A stretch of DNA of 64,000 nt, taken from Prescottella equi. GTDB taxonomy: Bacteria > Actinomycetota > Actinomycetes > Mycobacteriales > Mycobacteriaceae. Position numbers and translations under genes: made by a program. The stretch is taken from positions 62,001-126,000 of the forward strand of contig NZ_LWTX01000002.1 in the NCBI RefSeq assembly GCF_002094305.1, written 5' to 3'. The notes beneath the pieces were generated by a model that made no database searches, was not told the DNA's origin, and was given only the letters and a program-made list of their open reading frames with translations. This document shows positions 28,162 to 37,485 of this stretch, piece by piece; within the stretch, counting starts at the first letter, position 1, and each line of letters opens with the position of its first letter.

Positions 28162-29406
28162 CTAAGGACGAGGCTGTTCGGTCCCCAAAGCGGCTCCACC
28201 GGCGGCCACCAGCTCGTCACGGAGCGCGCCTGGTGTGAGCGGCTCGTCGAGCAGCCGTCGGAACCGCTCGGAGCGCTCCGGGCCGACGGGCGCGCGGTCC
28301 AACCAGGCGCCGAGCAGCCGGTAGCCCTCGACGTACGTGCTGATGTAGGCCCGCCACAGCGGCGACGACAGGAACCGCAGGCTCTGCTTGGCCCGCTCGG
28401 GGCTCGACAGCGTCCAGCGCTGCAGGAACGCGGCGACGTCGTCCGCGTCGGCGCCACGATCGTGGAGCAGCAGCGCGGCGTCCTGACGCACCGACAGCAG
28501 CCCGGCCGACGCCGCGGACAGCTCCTCGGCCCGCTCTCCGTCGAACCGGAGCCCCAGGTCGGCGTAGATCTCCTGCGCCCAGCGTCCCCAGCCCTGACCC
28601 ACGATGGACGCCAGCGCCAGGTCCGCGAGCCCCTCGGCCATGAGGCACTGCGGGGTGTTGACGACGAACAGCGTCTGTTCGAGCTGTCCGGCACCCACGA
28701 GGCCGGCCTCCTTGCGGCAGTGTTCGGTGTGGTGACCCGGGTAGGACTCGTGCGCGATCAACCGCGGCAGGTTCGACATGTGCTGATCGAGATCCGAGTT
28801 GATTGCGACCGTGGACCGGTAGCCGCCGAGGTAGTAGTTGAACCCGGACCACGGCTTGTCGCCGACGACCTCGTACTCCACCCGCTCGGTCTCGGGCAGC
28901 GTGTACTCGGCGCGCACCCGGTCCCGCAGCGCGCTGTCGAACGCGTCGACGCACTCGGCCAGCCGCTCCGGCGGGATGCGGTCGGCGGCGCGGTGCGCCT
29001 CCATCCGCTGGGCGAGGGTGCCCGGTCCCGGCAGGACGGCGTCCATCCGGCGGTGCGCTTCGCGGTAGGTGTCGGGGTCCGCGGGCTCGATCCGGACGTC
29101 GAAGTAGGCCGCGACCTCGTCGACGAAACCGATGTCGTCCCCGGCGAACTTGCGGGCCGAGCACTCGAGCGCAGTGAGGTGCGCGTCGAGGAAGCGCGTC
29201 CGTTCCACCGTGAACCCCGCTCCGGACAGTTCCGTCCGCAGTGCCCGGGCATCGACGGCGAGTCGGCGAGGATCCATCCGCGGCTCGTTCTCGACCTGGC
29301 GGCGCAGCGCCGGATCGCCGGTGTAGGCGTCGACGAACCCCTCTTCCAGGCGGTCGAACCGCAGGCCGAGCAGGAGATAGTCGCGCACCAATGCGTCCGG
29401 TTCCAT
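28162..29406 (-). CDS. DUF885 protein, probable metallopeptidase
   Basis: The 414-aa product carries the DUF885 zinc signature HESYPGHHTEH and, about 40 residues later, MAEGLADLA with the third ligand Glu, as in gluzincin peptidases. The N-terminus is helical. No signal peptide or membrane segment is seen, so a cytosolic location is likely. Peptidase activity is inferred from the motif. It lies directly upstream of glyA. Confidence 0.8.
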   Translation of the reverse strand: MEPDALVRDYLLLGLRFDRLEEGFVDAYTGDPALRRQVENEPRMDPRRLAVDARALRTELSGAGFTVERTRFLDAHLTALECSARKFAGDDIGFVDEVAAYFDVRIEPADPDTYREAHRRMDAVLPGPGTLAQRMEAHRAADRIPPERLAECVDAFDSALRDRVRAEYTLPETERVEYEVVGDKPWSGFNYYLGGYRSTVAINSDLDQHMSNLPRLIAHESYPGHHTEHCRKEAGLVGAGQLEQTLFVVNTPQCLMAEGLADLALASIVGQGWGRWAQEIYADLGLRFDGERAEELSAASAGLLSVRQDAALLLHDRGADADDVAAFLQRWTLSSPERAKQSLRFLSSPLWRAYISTYVEGYRLLGAWLDRAPVGPERSERFRRLLDEPLTPGALRDELVAAGGAALGTEQPRP

Positions 29407-29589
29407 GATGGGGACAGTAGTCCGTCACCTGTGGTTACAGCAGGCCGTCGCCCACGGTTTCCACCGTGAGGTGGACCCGGCGCAGCGGGCTCGTGTGGTT
29501 GCGAGCACAATTTGGCTCATGCACCTGCCTTCCCCCAGCACGCGCATGCGCCGATCTCAATCGAAGCCACTCTCCCGAGAGGTGCAGCG

Positions 29590-30522
29590 ATGGCACGGGT
29601 GAGCGAATCCAGCCCCTACGTCGAGTTCGACCGCAAGCAGTGGCGCAAGCTCCGCAAGTCGACGCCACTCGTCCTCACCGAGGAAGAACTCGTCGGGCTC
29701 CGCGGCCTCGGAGAGCAGATCGACCTCGACGAGGTCGCCGAGGTCTATCTCCCGCTCGCACGTCTGATCCACCTGCAGGTCGCCGCCCGCCAGCGGCTGT
29801 TCGCCGCAACCGCAACGTTCCTCGGGGACAAGCACCCCGACCGTCAGGTGCCGTTCGTCATCGGTGTCGCCGGCAGCGTCGCGGTCGGCAAGTCGACCAC
29901 CGCCCGGGTCCTGCAGGCGCTCCTCGCCCGCTGGGAGCACCACCCCCGCGTCGACCTCGTCACCACCGACGGGTTCCTCTACCCCACCGCCGAACTGACC
30001 CGCCGGGGCATGATGCACCGCAAAGGATTTCCGGAGAGCTACGACCGCCGCAAGCTGCTGCGGTTCGTGACCGAGGTCAAGTCGGGTGCCGAAGAAGTTG
30101 CAGCCCCGGTGTACTCGCACATCTCGTACGACGTCATTCCGGGCCAGTACCACCTCGTCCGGCAGCCGGACATCCTCATCATCGAGGGCCTCAACGTGCT
30201 GCAGACCGGCCCGCGGCTGATGGTCTCGGACCTGTTCGACTTCTCGATCTACGTCGACGCGCGCATCGAGGACATCGAGGCGTGGTACATCAAACGTTTT
30301 CTGGCGCTGCGGAAGACGTCGTTCGCGGATCCGAACGCCCACTTCCATCACTACGCGGCCCTGTCCGACGAACATGCGACGCTCGCGGCCGAGGACATCT
30401 GGAACTCGATCAACCGGCCGAACCTGGTCGAGAACATCCTCCCGACCCGCCCCCGCGCAACGCTGGTGCTGCGCAAGGACGCCGACCACACCATCAACCG
30501 CCTGCGCCTGCGCAAGCTCTGA
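29590..30522 (+). CDS. coaA: Type I pantothenate kinase
   Basis: The 310-aa enzyme phosphorylates pantothenate, the first step of CoA synthesis. Motifs: Walker [41 protein letters not shown], and the C-terminal [17 protein letters not shown] at 29578-29583 fixes the ATG at 29590 and rejects the longer in-frame ATG at 29512. It is divergent from the DUF885 gene. Confidence 0.96.
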   Translation: MARVSESSPYVEFDRKQWRKLRKSTPLVLTEEELVGLRGLGEQIDLDEVAEVYLPLARLIHLQVAARQRLFAATATFLGDKHPDRQVPFVIGVAGSVAVGKSTTARVLQALLARWEHHPRVDLVTTDGFLYPTAELTRRGMMHRKGFPESYDRRKLLRFVTEVKSGAEEVAAPVYSHISYDVIPGQYHLVRQPDILIIEGLNVLQTGPRLMVSDLFDFSIYVDARIEDIEAWYIKRFLALRKTSFADPNAHFHHYAALSDEHATLAAEDIWNSINRPNLVENILPTRPRATLVLRKDADHTINRLRLRKL

Positions 30523-30528
30523 CGGCCC

Positions 30529-30566
30529 GGTGTCCTGTGCGTCCCCCTCCGGACGCACAGGACACC
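30529..30566. terminator. Bidirectional terminator between coaA and serine hydrolase gene
   Basis: A stem of 16 bp containing GTGTCCTGTGCGTCC and its complement has a CCCTCC loop. It lies between the two convergent stop codons. Confidence 0.85.
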
Positions 30567-30570
30567 CGGG

Positions 30571-31710
30571 TCACAGCCCCGCGTACGCCTGCGCGACGTA
30601 ACTCTCGGTGCGCGGTGCACCGAGGAGTTGCGGGGACATCTTGTTCATCACGTATGCGAAGGTCATCCGGCGGTCGAGGTCGTTGACGACGATCGAACCG
30701 CCGTACCCGGTCCACCAGCACACCCGCCCGTCGGGGATCGACGGATGGATCGCGGGCGCCGGCAGCGCGTATCCGAGGCCGAAACGCACTGCCGCGCCGA
30801 GCACCTGGTCGACGCCGTCGGACTGGATGTCGAAGATCCGGTCGATCGTCGCGGGACGCAGCAACTGCTCCCCCGACACCGTCCGGCCTCCGTGCGAAAC
30901 GACTGATTGGACCAGTGCGACCGACCGCGCGTTCCCATGACCGTTCGCGCCACCGATCTCCGCGCTCCGCCACAACCTGCTCGACGTCTCCGGCACCGGG
31001 ATCACCGGGTTCGCCATCGTCTTGACGAACACCCCGTCGGGCGGCAGTGCCGCATAGTCGAATCCGGAGGGCGGGGGCGCGATCAGCGGCGCGATCCTCG
31101 GATCGACGTCGGCAGGAACACCGATCAGATAGTCGCCGCCGCAGGCCGCCGCGACCTCCGTCGCGAAGAACTCGCCCAGACCGACCCCGGTGACGCGGCG
31201 GACCATTCCACCGACGAGGTGCCCGAAGTTCGTCGCGTGGTAGCCGGACGCCGTGCCGGGTTCCCACCAGGGTGCCTGCTCCGCGAGCAGGTCCTCCGCC
31301 CGGACGGCGTCGCAGATGTCGGCGAGGGACACCGGCTGCTGCCAACCGCTCACACCCGACGTGTGACCGAGGACGTGACGCACCAGCACCGCGCCCTTGC
31401 CGTTCGCCGCGAACTCCGGCCAGTAGCGGGCGACGGGCGCGTCCAGATCGAGTTGCCCACGATCGACCAGCAGCAACGCCGCGAGTGTCGTCATGGTCTT
31501 CGTCAGCGAGTACGTGTTGACGACAGTGTCCTTGACCCACGGGGTGCCCGTGTCGACGTCCGCGACACCGCCCCACAGGTCGACCACGGTCTCCCCCTCG
31601 GCTACCACACACACCGACGCCCCGACGTCGGTGCCGTCGTCGAGGTTGCGCTGCAACAGGTCCCGCAAACCCGAGAACGCGGGGTCGGCGAAGCCCTCGA
31701 CGGCCGTCAT
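30571..31710 (-). CDS. Beta-lactamase-fold serine hydrolase (EstB/class C type)
   Basis: The 379-aa product has catalytic motifs SLTK (S-x-x-K) and GYHATNFG (the Tyr motif), and a C-terminal WTGYGGSIV in place of KTG. Such proteins are usually esterases or carboxylesterases. There is no signal peptide, so it is probably intracellular. Its ATG overlaps the stop of the upstream monooxygenase gene (ATGA), so the two are co-translated; it may hydrolyse the ester or lactone product of that oxidation. Confidence 0.85.
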   Translation of the reverse strand: MTAVEGFADPAFSGLRDLLQRNLDDGTDVGASVCVVAEGETVVDLWGGVADVDTGTPWVKDTVVNTYSLTKTMTTLAALLLVDRGQLDLDAPVARYWPEFAANGKGAVLVRHVLGHTSGVSGWQQPVSLADICDAVRAEDLLAEQAPWWEPGTASGYHATNFGHLVGGMVRRVTGVGLGEFFATEVAAACGGDYLIGVPADVDPRIAPLIAPPPSGFDYAALPPDGVFVKTMANPVIPVPETSSRLWRSAEIGGANGHGNARSVALVQSVVSHGGRTVSGEQLLRPATIDRIFDIQSDGVDQVLGAAVRFGLGYALPAPAIHPSIPDGRVCWWTGYGGSIVVNDLDRRMTFAYVMNKMSPQLLGAPRTESYVAQAYAGL

Positions 31711-33041
31711 CGCGCCCCCACCGGCGCCTGCTGTGCCCGCTTCTCGCCGGCCGCGATCTCCTTCTTCAAGTCCCGCACGTAGCGCGCGAAGTCGACCTGG
31801 ATCGTGTGCCTCGGCGTCTGGTAGTACTGCGCGAGGCTGGCCGCGTCGTCGGCCCCGATGATGCGCCGCATCTCGTCGTCCGACGGCGGCACGTACGTGC
31901 CGGTGAGTACGCCGGCAACCAGCTTGCTCTGCTGCTCGGCGAGGTTGACGATCGTCGGCGACGCCTGCGCGAGGCCCATGAAGAACAGGTTGTCGACACC
32001 GGGCTGCATGATCCGTTTGAACAGCGGAAAGCGGTGCTGCGCATCCGGTTGCAGCGAGGGATCGTCGAAGAACGGAAAGCTCATGTTGTACCCTGTGGCG
32101 CACACGACGACATCGGCGGGGATCCGCCGTCCGTCGACGAGCCGGACGTGGTCGCCGTCGAGCGATTCGATCGCGGGAACGCACGTCAGGTCCCGGGATC
32201 CCGCCTTCGCCAGGAAGTCGATACTGACCGACGGGTGCGCACCGAGCGGCTCGTGGTCGGGCTCGGGTAGACCGTAGTCCTGCATCTGACCGAGCGACTT
32301 CTTGATCTTGCGCCGCGCGATGGCCAGCCCCAGTTTCTTCGGCATCCACGGAGGCATCATCATCTTGTCGGCCGGCTTGCCCTCGCGGTACTTGGTCAGC
32401 ACCCAGACCCCGCGCCGGGCGGATACCCACACGTGCTTCGCGATCGACCGGTGCGACAGCTCCGACGCGATATCGAGCGCCGAGTTGCCCATACCGACGA
32501 CCACGACGTTCTTGCCGCGCATGTCGATCGGGTCGAACACGTTGAGGTAGTCGTGACTGTGGATGATCGCCCCGTCGAAGGTGCCCGGATACTCGGGCAT
32601 CCGCGGATCCCAGTGGTGTCCGTTGGCGACGACGAGGGCGTCGTACGTACGGGTCTCGCCGGTGTCGAGTGTGACGTCCCAGGTGCCGTCCGCGTTCCGC
32701 CGCGCCTTCTCGACCATCGTCTTGAACGTGATGGTCTCCCGCAGGCCGAACTTCTCGACGTAGTCACGGAAGTAGCCGTGCATCAGCGAGTGGTGCGGGA
32801 AGTGCGGCCAGTCCGCGGGAACCGGGAAGTCCTCGAACTGCAGCCGGGTCGACGACGTGTCGATGTGCAGGCTTTCGTAGCACGACGACATGCCGGTGGG
32901 GTTCTTGTAGTACCAGTTGCCGCCGACGTCGTCCGACGCCTCGAAGCAGTCGTACGGAATCCCGTGATCCTTGAGCCGCTTGGCCGTGGTGAAGCCGGAA
33001 CAGCCGGCGCCGATGATGCACACCTTGGGCAGCTGGGGCAT
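31707..33041 (-). CDS. Flavin-containing monooxygenase (FMO-type)
   Basis: The 444-aa protein shows the FAD motif IIGAGCSGFTTAKRL, the FMO fingerprint FDGAIIHSHDY (FxGxxxHxxxY), the NADPH motif VVGMGNSALDIASEL, and the C-terminal ATGYN. FMOs oxygenate N, S or ketone groups; some actinobacterial ones are Baeyer-Villiger enzymes. The operon with a serine hydrolase and a divergent TetR regulator recalls mycobacterial mymA/ethA-type loci. Confidence 0.9.
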   Translation of the reverse strand: MPQLPKVCIIGAGCSGFTTAKRLKDHGIPYDCFEASDDVGGNWYYKNPTGMSSCYESLHIDTSSTRLQFEDFPVPADWPHFPHHSLMHGYFRDYVEKFGLRETITFKTMVEKARRNADGTWDVTLDTGETRTYDALVVANGHHWDPRMPEYPGTFDGAIIHSHDYLNVFDPIDMRGKNVVVVGMGNSALDIASELSHRSIAKHVWVSARRGVWVLTKYREGKPADKMMMPPWMPKKLGLAIARRKIKKSLGQMQDYGLPEPDHEPLGAHPSVSIDFLAKAGSRDLTCVPAIESLDGDHVRLVDGRRIPADVVVCATGYNMSFPFFDDPSLQPDAQHRFPLFKRIMQPGVDNLFFMGLAQASPTIVNLAEQQSKLVAGVLTGTYVPPSDDEMRRIIGADDAASLAQYYQTPRHTIQVDFARYVRDLKKEIAAGEKRAQQAPVGAR

Positions 33042-33110
33042 GGAAGCTCCCTTCCCACAATCGGATTGCAGCAGACAACTGAAAGGACGTGACGTACGTC
33101 ATAGAACCGG

Positions 33111-33136
33111 ATTCGCTGACATACTGTCAAGCGAAT
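33111..33136. promoter_or_regulatory. Imperfect palindrome between FMO and tetR genes
   Basis: ATTCGCTGAC and GTCAAGCGAAT form an inverted repeat with one unpaired base around ATACT. It lies in the 146-bp divergent promoter region, as expected for an autoregulatory TetR operator. Confidence 0.6.
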
Positions 33137-33187
33137 GTCGGCGGGGCGGAACCGGCAGTGTCCGTACGATCTGACCGGAGGTGTGCA

Positions 33188-33817
33188 TTGAACGAGACCG
33201 GAGCAGCGCCAGTCAGGAAGCCGACACTGCGGGACGAGCAGAAGCGGCTGACGCGCCGACGCCTTCTCGACTGCGCGCGAGACCTGTTCGCCGCGAACGG
33301 CTACGCCGCAGTGAAGATCGAGGACATCGCGTCCGCAGCCGGCTGCAGCCGGGCCACGTTCTATCTGCACTTCACCGGCAAGACCGACATCTTGCGCAAG
33401 ATCGGATCCGAGTCGATGGACCCACGCGCCGCGTCGGTCTACGCCGACCTCGACGACGTCCTCGGGACCGGGTCGCGGGCCGAGTTCACCCGCTGGGTCG
33501 AGCGCGCCATCGACTGGTTCGACCGCAATCGCGCGATCCTGCCCGCGTGGGACGAGGCCCTCGTCCTCGAGCCGGACTTCCGGGAACCTGCCCGGGAGGC
33601 CATCGCGGCACTACCGGACGCGATGCCGTCCTACCTCGCACGCTGGGGCAGCGCCCGGGAGCGCGAGGCGCGGGTCCGGATCGAACTCCTCGTCACGCAA
33701 CTCGAACGGTTCTTCACCCGCTGGGCCGTGCAGGGCACGATCGAGATCCCCCGCGACCAGGCCGCGGAGGTCCTCACCGACATCTGGTACCCCGCCCTCA
33801 CCCCGCCGGCGAGCTGA
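33188..33817 (+). CDS. TetR-family transcriptional regulator
   Basis: The 209-aa product has a TetR helix-turn-helix (IEDIASAAGCSRATFYLHFTGKTDI, residues about 38-62) and a variable ligand domain. The best start is TTG 33188, because GGAGGTG (33177-33183) stands just ahead; the longer frame from an ATG at 33089 would overlap the palindrome. It is divergent from the FMO-hydrolase operon and probably represses it. Confidence 0.82.
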   Translation: MNETGAAPVRKPTLRDEQKRLTRRRLLDCARDLFAANGYAAVKIEDIASAAGCSRATFYLHFTGKTDILRKIGSESMDPRAASVYADLDDVLGTGSRAEFTRWVERAIDWFDRNRAILPAWDEALVLEPDFREPAREAIAALPDAMPSYLARWGSAREREARVRIELLVTQLERFFTRWAVQGTIEIPRDQAAEVLTDIWYPALTPPAS

Positions 33818-33850
33818 CGACCGTCGGACGCCCCGCGCCGACGGCGGCGG

Positions 33851-34618
33851 CTACGTGCCGAAGCGTCGGTGCCGGGCGGCGTAGTCGCGCAGCGCGCGCA
33901 GGAAGTCGACGCGCCGGAACTCGGGCCAGTAGGCCTCGGTGAACCAGATCTCCGAGTACGCGCTCTGCCACAGCAGGAAGCCGGACAGCCGCTGCTCCCC
34001 CGACGTCCGGATCACCAGGTCCGGATCGGGCTGGCCCGACGTGTACAGGTGCCCGTCGATACCTTCGACGCTCATCGCCTTGACGAGGTCGTCGCCGGTC
34101 AGCCCTGCAGCCAGCTTGTCGCGCAGCAGGGACTGGACGGCGTCGGCGATCTCCTGCCGGCCGCCGTAGCCGACCGCGACGTTGACGTGGGTGCCCGTGC
34201 GGCCACGGGTGCCCTCGGCGGCTTCCCGCAGCCGCCGCGCCTGATCCTCCGGCAGCAGGTCGAGCGTGCCGACGATCTTCACACTCCAGTTCTTGCCCGG
34301 CCCGGAGATCTCCTCGACCACCTCGGTGATGATCTCGAGCAGCGTGTCGAGCTCCTCGGGCTCGCGCCGCAGGTTCTCGGTGGACAGCAGGTAGATGGTG
34401 GCCATCTCGATCCCGGCCGCGTCGCACCAGCGCAGCAGTTCCGCGATCTTGCGCGCGCCCATCCGATGACCATGGCTGACGTCGGTGAATCCGTTCTCAC
34501 GCGCCCACCGGCGGTTGCCGTCGCACATCACCGCCACATGGCGCGGATGCTGTAAACCGTCGAGACGGCGCAGGAGCCGTCGCTCGTAGATGCTGTACAG
34601 CAGGCCGCGCAACTTCAC
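33851..34618 (-). CDS. uppS: cis-prenyl diphosphate synthase (UppS family)
   Basis: The 255-aa enzyme has the catalytic Asp in AVMCDGNRRWA, LLSTENLRR, and the C-terminal IRTSGEQRLSGFLLWQ-SAYSE. The family adds isoprene units in Z configuration. By position next to hemolysin III it corresponds to M. tuberculosis Rv1086, the short-chain (Z,E-farnesyl) synthase, rather than the decaprenyl synthase, but chain length cannot be read from the sequence alone. Confidence 0.92.
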   Translation of the reverse strand: MKLRGLLYSIYERRLLRRLDGLQHPRHVAVMCDGNRRWARENGFTDVSHGHRMGARKIAELLRWCDAAGIEMATIYLLSTENLRREPEELDTLLEIITEVVEEISGPGKNWSVKIVGTLDLLPEDQARRLREAAEGTRGRTGTHVNVAVGYGGRQEIADAVQSLLRDKLAAGLTGDDLVKAMSVEGIDGHLYTSGQPDPDLVIRTSGEQRLSGFLLWQSAYSEIWFTEAYWPEFRRVDFLRALRDYAARHRRFGT

Positions 34619-34719
34619 CTGGACATCACCACGGGATCAAAGACTACGCCGCGAACCTGCGGTGCCCGCGCCGAGCACCCGAGTGTCGCGAATGCCTCAG
34701 TACCGACCCCCTTCCAGGT

Positions 34720-34731
34720 TACGGTACCGTA
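34720..34731. promoter_or_regulatory. Palindromic site TACGGTACCGTA
   Basis: A 12-bp perfect palindrome is followed by AGGTTACTG, a partial direct copy of the GTTACGG half. It lies in the divergent uppS/hemolysin III promoter region and resembles a TetR-type operator. The regulator is unknown. Confidence 0.45.
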
Positions 34732-34795
34732 GGTTACTGTTGCGTAGCTTTTGCGGAGACTGTCCCATGGAGCGGAACGACAGACAGGGCACGAC

Positions 34796-35464
34796 ATGAC
34801 GGCACTCGGACTCGACGACCTCCCGGTCAAGCCCCGCATGCGCGGGTGGATCCACGCGTGGTCACTCGTGGTCGCCATCCTCGCGAGCGCCGTCCTGGTA
34901 TCGCTCGCCTTCACCGCCGAAGGGCCGCGCGCCGGAATCGCCACCCTCGTCTACGGCGTCACCGTCTGCGGCCTGTTCGCGGTGAGCACGACGTACCACC
35001 GGATCCACTGGCACACGGTTCGCGCGCGGACGTGGATGAAACGCGCCGACCACTCGATGATCTTCCTGTTCATCGCCGGCAGCTACACCCCGTTCGGACT
35101 GCTGGCACTGCCACCGCACACCGGCGCCGTCCTACTGACCGTCGTGTGGTGCGGCGCGCTTGCGGGCGTCGCACTGAAGATGCTCTGGCCCACCGCTCCT
35201 CGCTGGATCGGGGTCCCGCTGTATCTCCTGCTCGGCTGGGCGATCGTCCCGGTGGCCGGCGAACTCGTCGACCAGGCCGGCGTGGCACCGATGGTCCTGC
35301 TGGCCGTCGGCGGCGTCCTCTACAGCGCCGGCGCGGTCCTCTACGCCACCAAGTGGCCCAACCCGTGGCCGCAGACTTTCGGGCACCACGAGTTCTTCCA
35401 CGCCGCAACAGCGGTCGCGGCTCTGTGCCACTTCGTCGCGGTCTGCCTGGTGGTGTTCGGGTAG
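34796..35464 (+). CDS. Hemolysin III/PAQR-family membrane protein
   Basis: The 222-aa protein with seven hydrophobic segments carries the PAQR metal-site motifs STTYHR, KRADHSMIF and GHHEFFHAAT. The family includes adiponectin receptor relatives with hydrolase-like zinc sites; the bacterial role is unclear and haemolytic activity should not be assumed. The recalled counterpart is Rv1085c. It marks the left border of the accessory island that follows. Confidence 0.88.
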   Translation: MTALGLDDLPVKPRMRGWIHAWSLVVAILASAVLVSLAFTAEGPRAGIATLVYGVTVCGLFAVSTTYHRIHWHTVRARTWMKRADHSMIFLFIAGSYTPFGLLALPPHTGAVLLTVVWCGALAGVALKMLWPTAPRWIGVPLYLLLGWAIVPVAGELVDQAGVAPMVLLAVGGVLYSAGAVLYATKWPNPWPQTFGHHEFFHAATAVAALCHFVAVCLVVFG

Positions 35465-35541
35465 GCCCGAGCAACGCAAAACGGACCCGCCGGGCGAGTC
35501 GGTCTGCCTACCCTGTTCTGATCCGACGCGGGAGGAACAGT

Positions 35542-37059
35542 GTGACAACGACCGAAGGCACGGTGGGTGACGTCACCCGACTGGCCCCACAGGATGCCGA
35601 CTTCGTCTATCACGAGCGCGAGCACCACATCTCGAACTCGACGGGCATCTACCTCTTCGACACGACGGCCGAGACCACGTCGATCACACAGGCCGAGGCC
35701 ATCGATTGGATGCGTCCGCGTCTCGGCTACAGCGGAGTGTTCACCCGCCGGCTCCGGCACGTACCGTTCGCTCTCGACTATCCCTGTTGGGTCCCCGACC
35801 CCACCCTCGACCTCTCGAAGCACGTGATCGTCGAACGCGTCGACGGCCCCGGATGGGATGCGCTGCGCCACCACATCGCGCGGTTCTCCGGCAAGCCGCT
35901 GGATCTCACCCGCCCGCCGTGGCAGTTGCATTTCCTCACCGACGTCACCGGCATCGACGGCCTGCCCGACCGCATGACGGTCGCGGTTCTGCGCTGCCAC
36001 CACAGCTCCGGGGACGGTCTCGCGGCACGCGACCTGGCGTTGCGTATCTTCGGCCGCGCGGGCGATCACCCACCTGTTCCCCGACCGACGGCGAGGTGGT
36101 CCACGACCGCCGAATTCGTCCGCGCCGTCGGCCGATTGCCCCGGCAGTGGCGTGCCTTCCGCCGAGGACTCACCGAGTCCGGAGAAGGAGCACGCCGGGT
36201 TGCCGAGCAGATCCGATCCGGCGCGATCGCTCCGGCGCCTCCGCGGCGCCCCGCGACTCGCTTCAACACGGCCATCACCTCGGACCTCACTTTCGACGTC
36301 GTGAGCTTCTCACCGAGCGACATCCGCACCGTTCGATCCGCCGTCGAGGGCGCGACCTTCAACGACGTTCTGCTGGCGACGATTTCCGGCGCACTCGCCG
36401 GCTACCTCGCGGAGAAGGACGAGACACCGCCGAGTTCCCTCGCAGCACTGGTACCGATGTCGCTGCGCGGCACCCGTCCGGGGGTGGCGGACCATCCGGA
36501 CGGGAACCGCGCGAACCACTTGGCGCTGATGGCGGTGGACCTCCATACGGACATCGACGACCCGATCCAGCGACTGCGCGCCATCCACACTTCGGTCCGC
36601 GCCGAGAAGAATCGGCACCGTAATCCCGACGTCCAGGCGGCCGCTTCGAGAATCGACACATCGCCTGCTTGGCTGCTGAGTCTCGTCATACGACTGCAGA
36701 ACCTGCGCAATCGGTCCGACGACACTGTCGAAGCAGTCAACACGATGGTCAGCAACATCCCGTGGACCGGCGAGGACCTCGTCCTCGGAAATGCGCCCCT
36801 GGTGCGAAGCTTCGGCATTCTGGGAATCATCGACAGGGTCGGTTTGAGGCACCTGATCGTGTCCCATCACGACGACGAAATCGAGATCTCGTTCTGTGCC
36901 GACGCTGCAATGATGCCGGACACCGATCGCTACAAGGTTCTCCTCACGCAGTCATTCCGCGCACTGGTGGAATCTGCTGATCGCGCCGTGACCTCGGATA
37001 TCGCCGGACGTTCCTCTGATTTGCGAGAAGTTTCGCGAAACCGACCCATCCGCCCGTGA
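35542..37059 (+). CDS. WS/DGAT-family acyltransferase
   Basis: The 505-aa protein has a GTG start with GGAGGA (35531-35536). The acyltransferase motif HHxxxDG is present as CHHSSGDG (His153, His154, Asp158), preceded by the PPW motif (residues 125-127). The C-terminal half contains NDVLLATISGAL, as in WS/DGATs. These enzymes transfer acyl groups from acyl-CoA to alcohols or diacylglycerol. Two hairpins and the small peptide genes follow on the same strand. A role in lipidating peptides is speculative; triacylglycerol or wax ester synthesis is the default. Confidence 0.88.
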   Translation: MTTTEGTVGDVTRLAPQDADFVYHEREHHISNSTGIYLFDTTAETTSITQAEAIDWMRPRLGYSGVFTRRLRHVPFALDYPCWVPDPTLDLSKHVIVERVDGPGWDALRHHIARFSGKPLDLTRPPWQLHFLTDVTGIDGLPDRMTVAVLRCHHSSGDGLAARDLALRIFGRAGDHPPVPRPTARWSTTAEFVRAVGRLPRQWRAFRRGLTESGEGARRVAEQIRSGAIAPAPPRRPATRFNTAITSDLTFDVVSFSPSDIRTVRSAVEGATFNDVLLATISGALAGYLAEKDETPPSSLAALVPMSLRGTRPGVADHPDGNRANHLALMAVDLHTDIDDPIQRLRAIHTSVRAEKNRHRNPDVQAAASRIDTSPAWLLSLVIRLQNLRNRSDDTVEAVNTMVSNIPWTGEDLVLGNAPLVRSFGILGIIDRVGLRHLIVSHHDDEIEISFCADAAMMPDTDRYKVLLTQSFRALVESADRAVTSDIAGRSSDLREVSRNRPIRP

Positions 37060-37087
37060 TCCGTTGTTACCGTTCAGTTCGGATCAC
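37056..37087 (+). terminator. Hairpin at the WS/DGAT stop codon
   Basis: An 8-bp inverted repeat (GTGATCCG and complement) with a 16-nt loop spans the stop region. There is no clear T run, so termination is uncertain. Confidence 0.4.
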
Positions 37088-37126
37088 AGGCAATCAGCCC
37101 GTGATGCGCGGAAACCGGTGTGTCAT

Positions 37127-37150
37127 CCGAATCCCGTGTGCGGGATTCGG
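37127..37150 (+). promoter_or_regulatory. Hairpin in the leader of the first peptide gene
   Basis: CCGAATCCCG, loop TGTG, and its exact complement form a 10-bp stem ending 34 bp before the ATG at 37185. It may stop read-through from the acyltransferase gene or protect the 5' end of the peptide mRNA. Confidence 0.55.
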
Positions 37151-37184
37151 CGCCGGGTACACATAACGTCCTGAGGAGGCATAA

Positions 37185-37379
37185 ATGGGTTCACTCGAAG
37201 GAGTTCTCGGAGCGATCTTGGGAAATGAAGGGCTCGGCTCGCTCATGGCTGACGGCCTGCTCCCGGCGTTCCTCGGTTCGGCTCAGACGAGCATCACGGA
37301 AGCGCTTGCCGCCCTTGGTGAACTCGTCAACATCGGTTTCGGCTCGATCGACAGCTTCTCGGCCGCCCCGACGCCGTAG
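37185..37379 (+). CDS. Small acidic mycomembrane-peptide candidate 1 (64 aa)
   Basis: It begins MGSLEGVLGAILG and has a perfect GAGGAGG site (37173-37179) five bases before the ATG. It has six acidic and no basic residues, no Cys and no signal peptide. Hydrophobic residues recur every 3-4 positions, so amphipathic helices are likely. Ser is frequent. These traits match corynebacterial PorA/PorH-type peptides. The C-terminus is SAAPTP, unlike the FGS ends of later members. Confidence 0.72.
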   Translation: MGSLEGVLGAILGNEGLGSLMADGLLPAFLGSAQTSITEALAALGELVNIGFGSIDSFSAAPTP

Positions 37380-37485
37380 TACTCCGTCAGTTCACGATCG
37401 AGCACCCTAGTCGGCTGGAGTTCGTTTCGCGCCCCAGCCCACACGGCCCGTCGATCACTCAGATCCGCGACATCTAAGGAGAATC

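Noticed and set aside
26797-29469. An 890-codon + strand open frame across glyA and the DUF885 gene
   Set aside because: It is antisense to two well-supported genes, crosses their boundary and has no recognisable domain.
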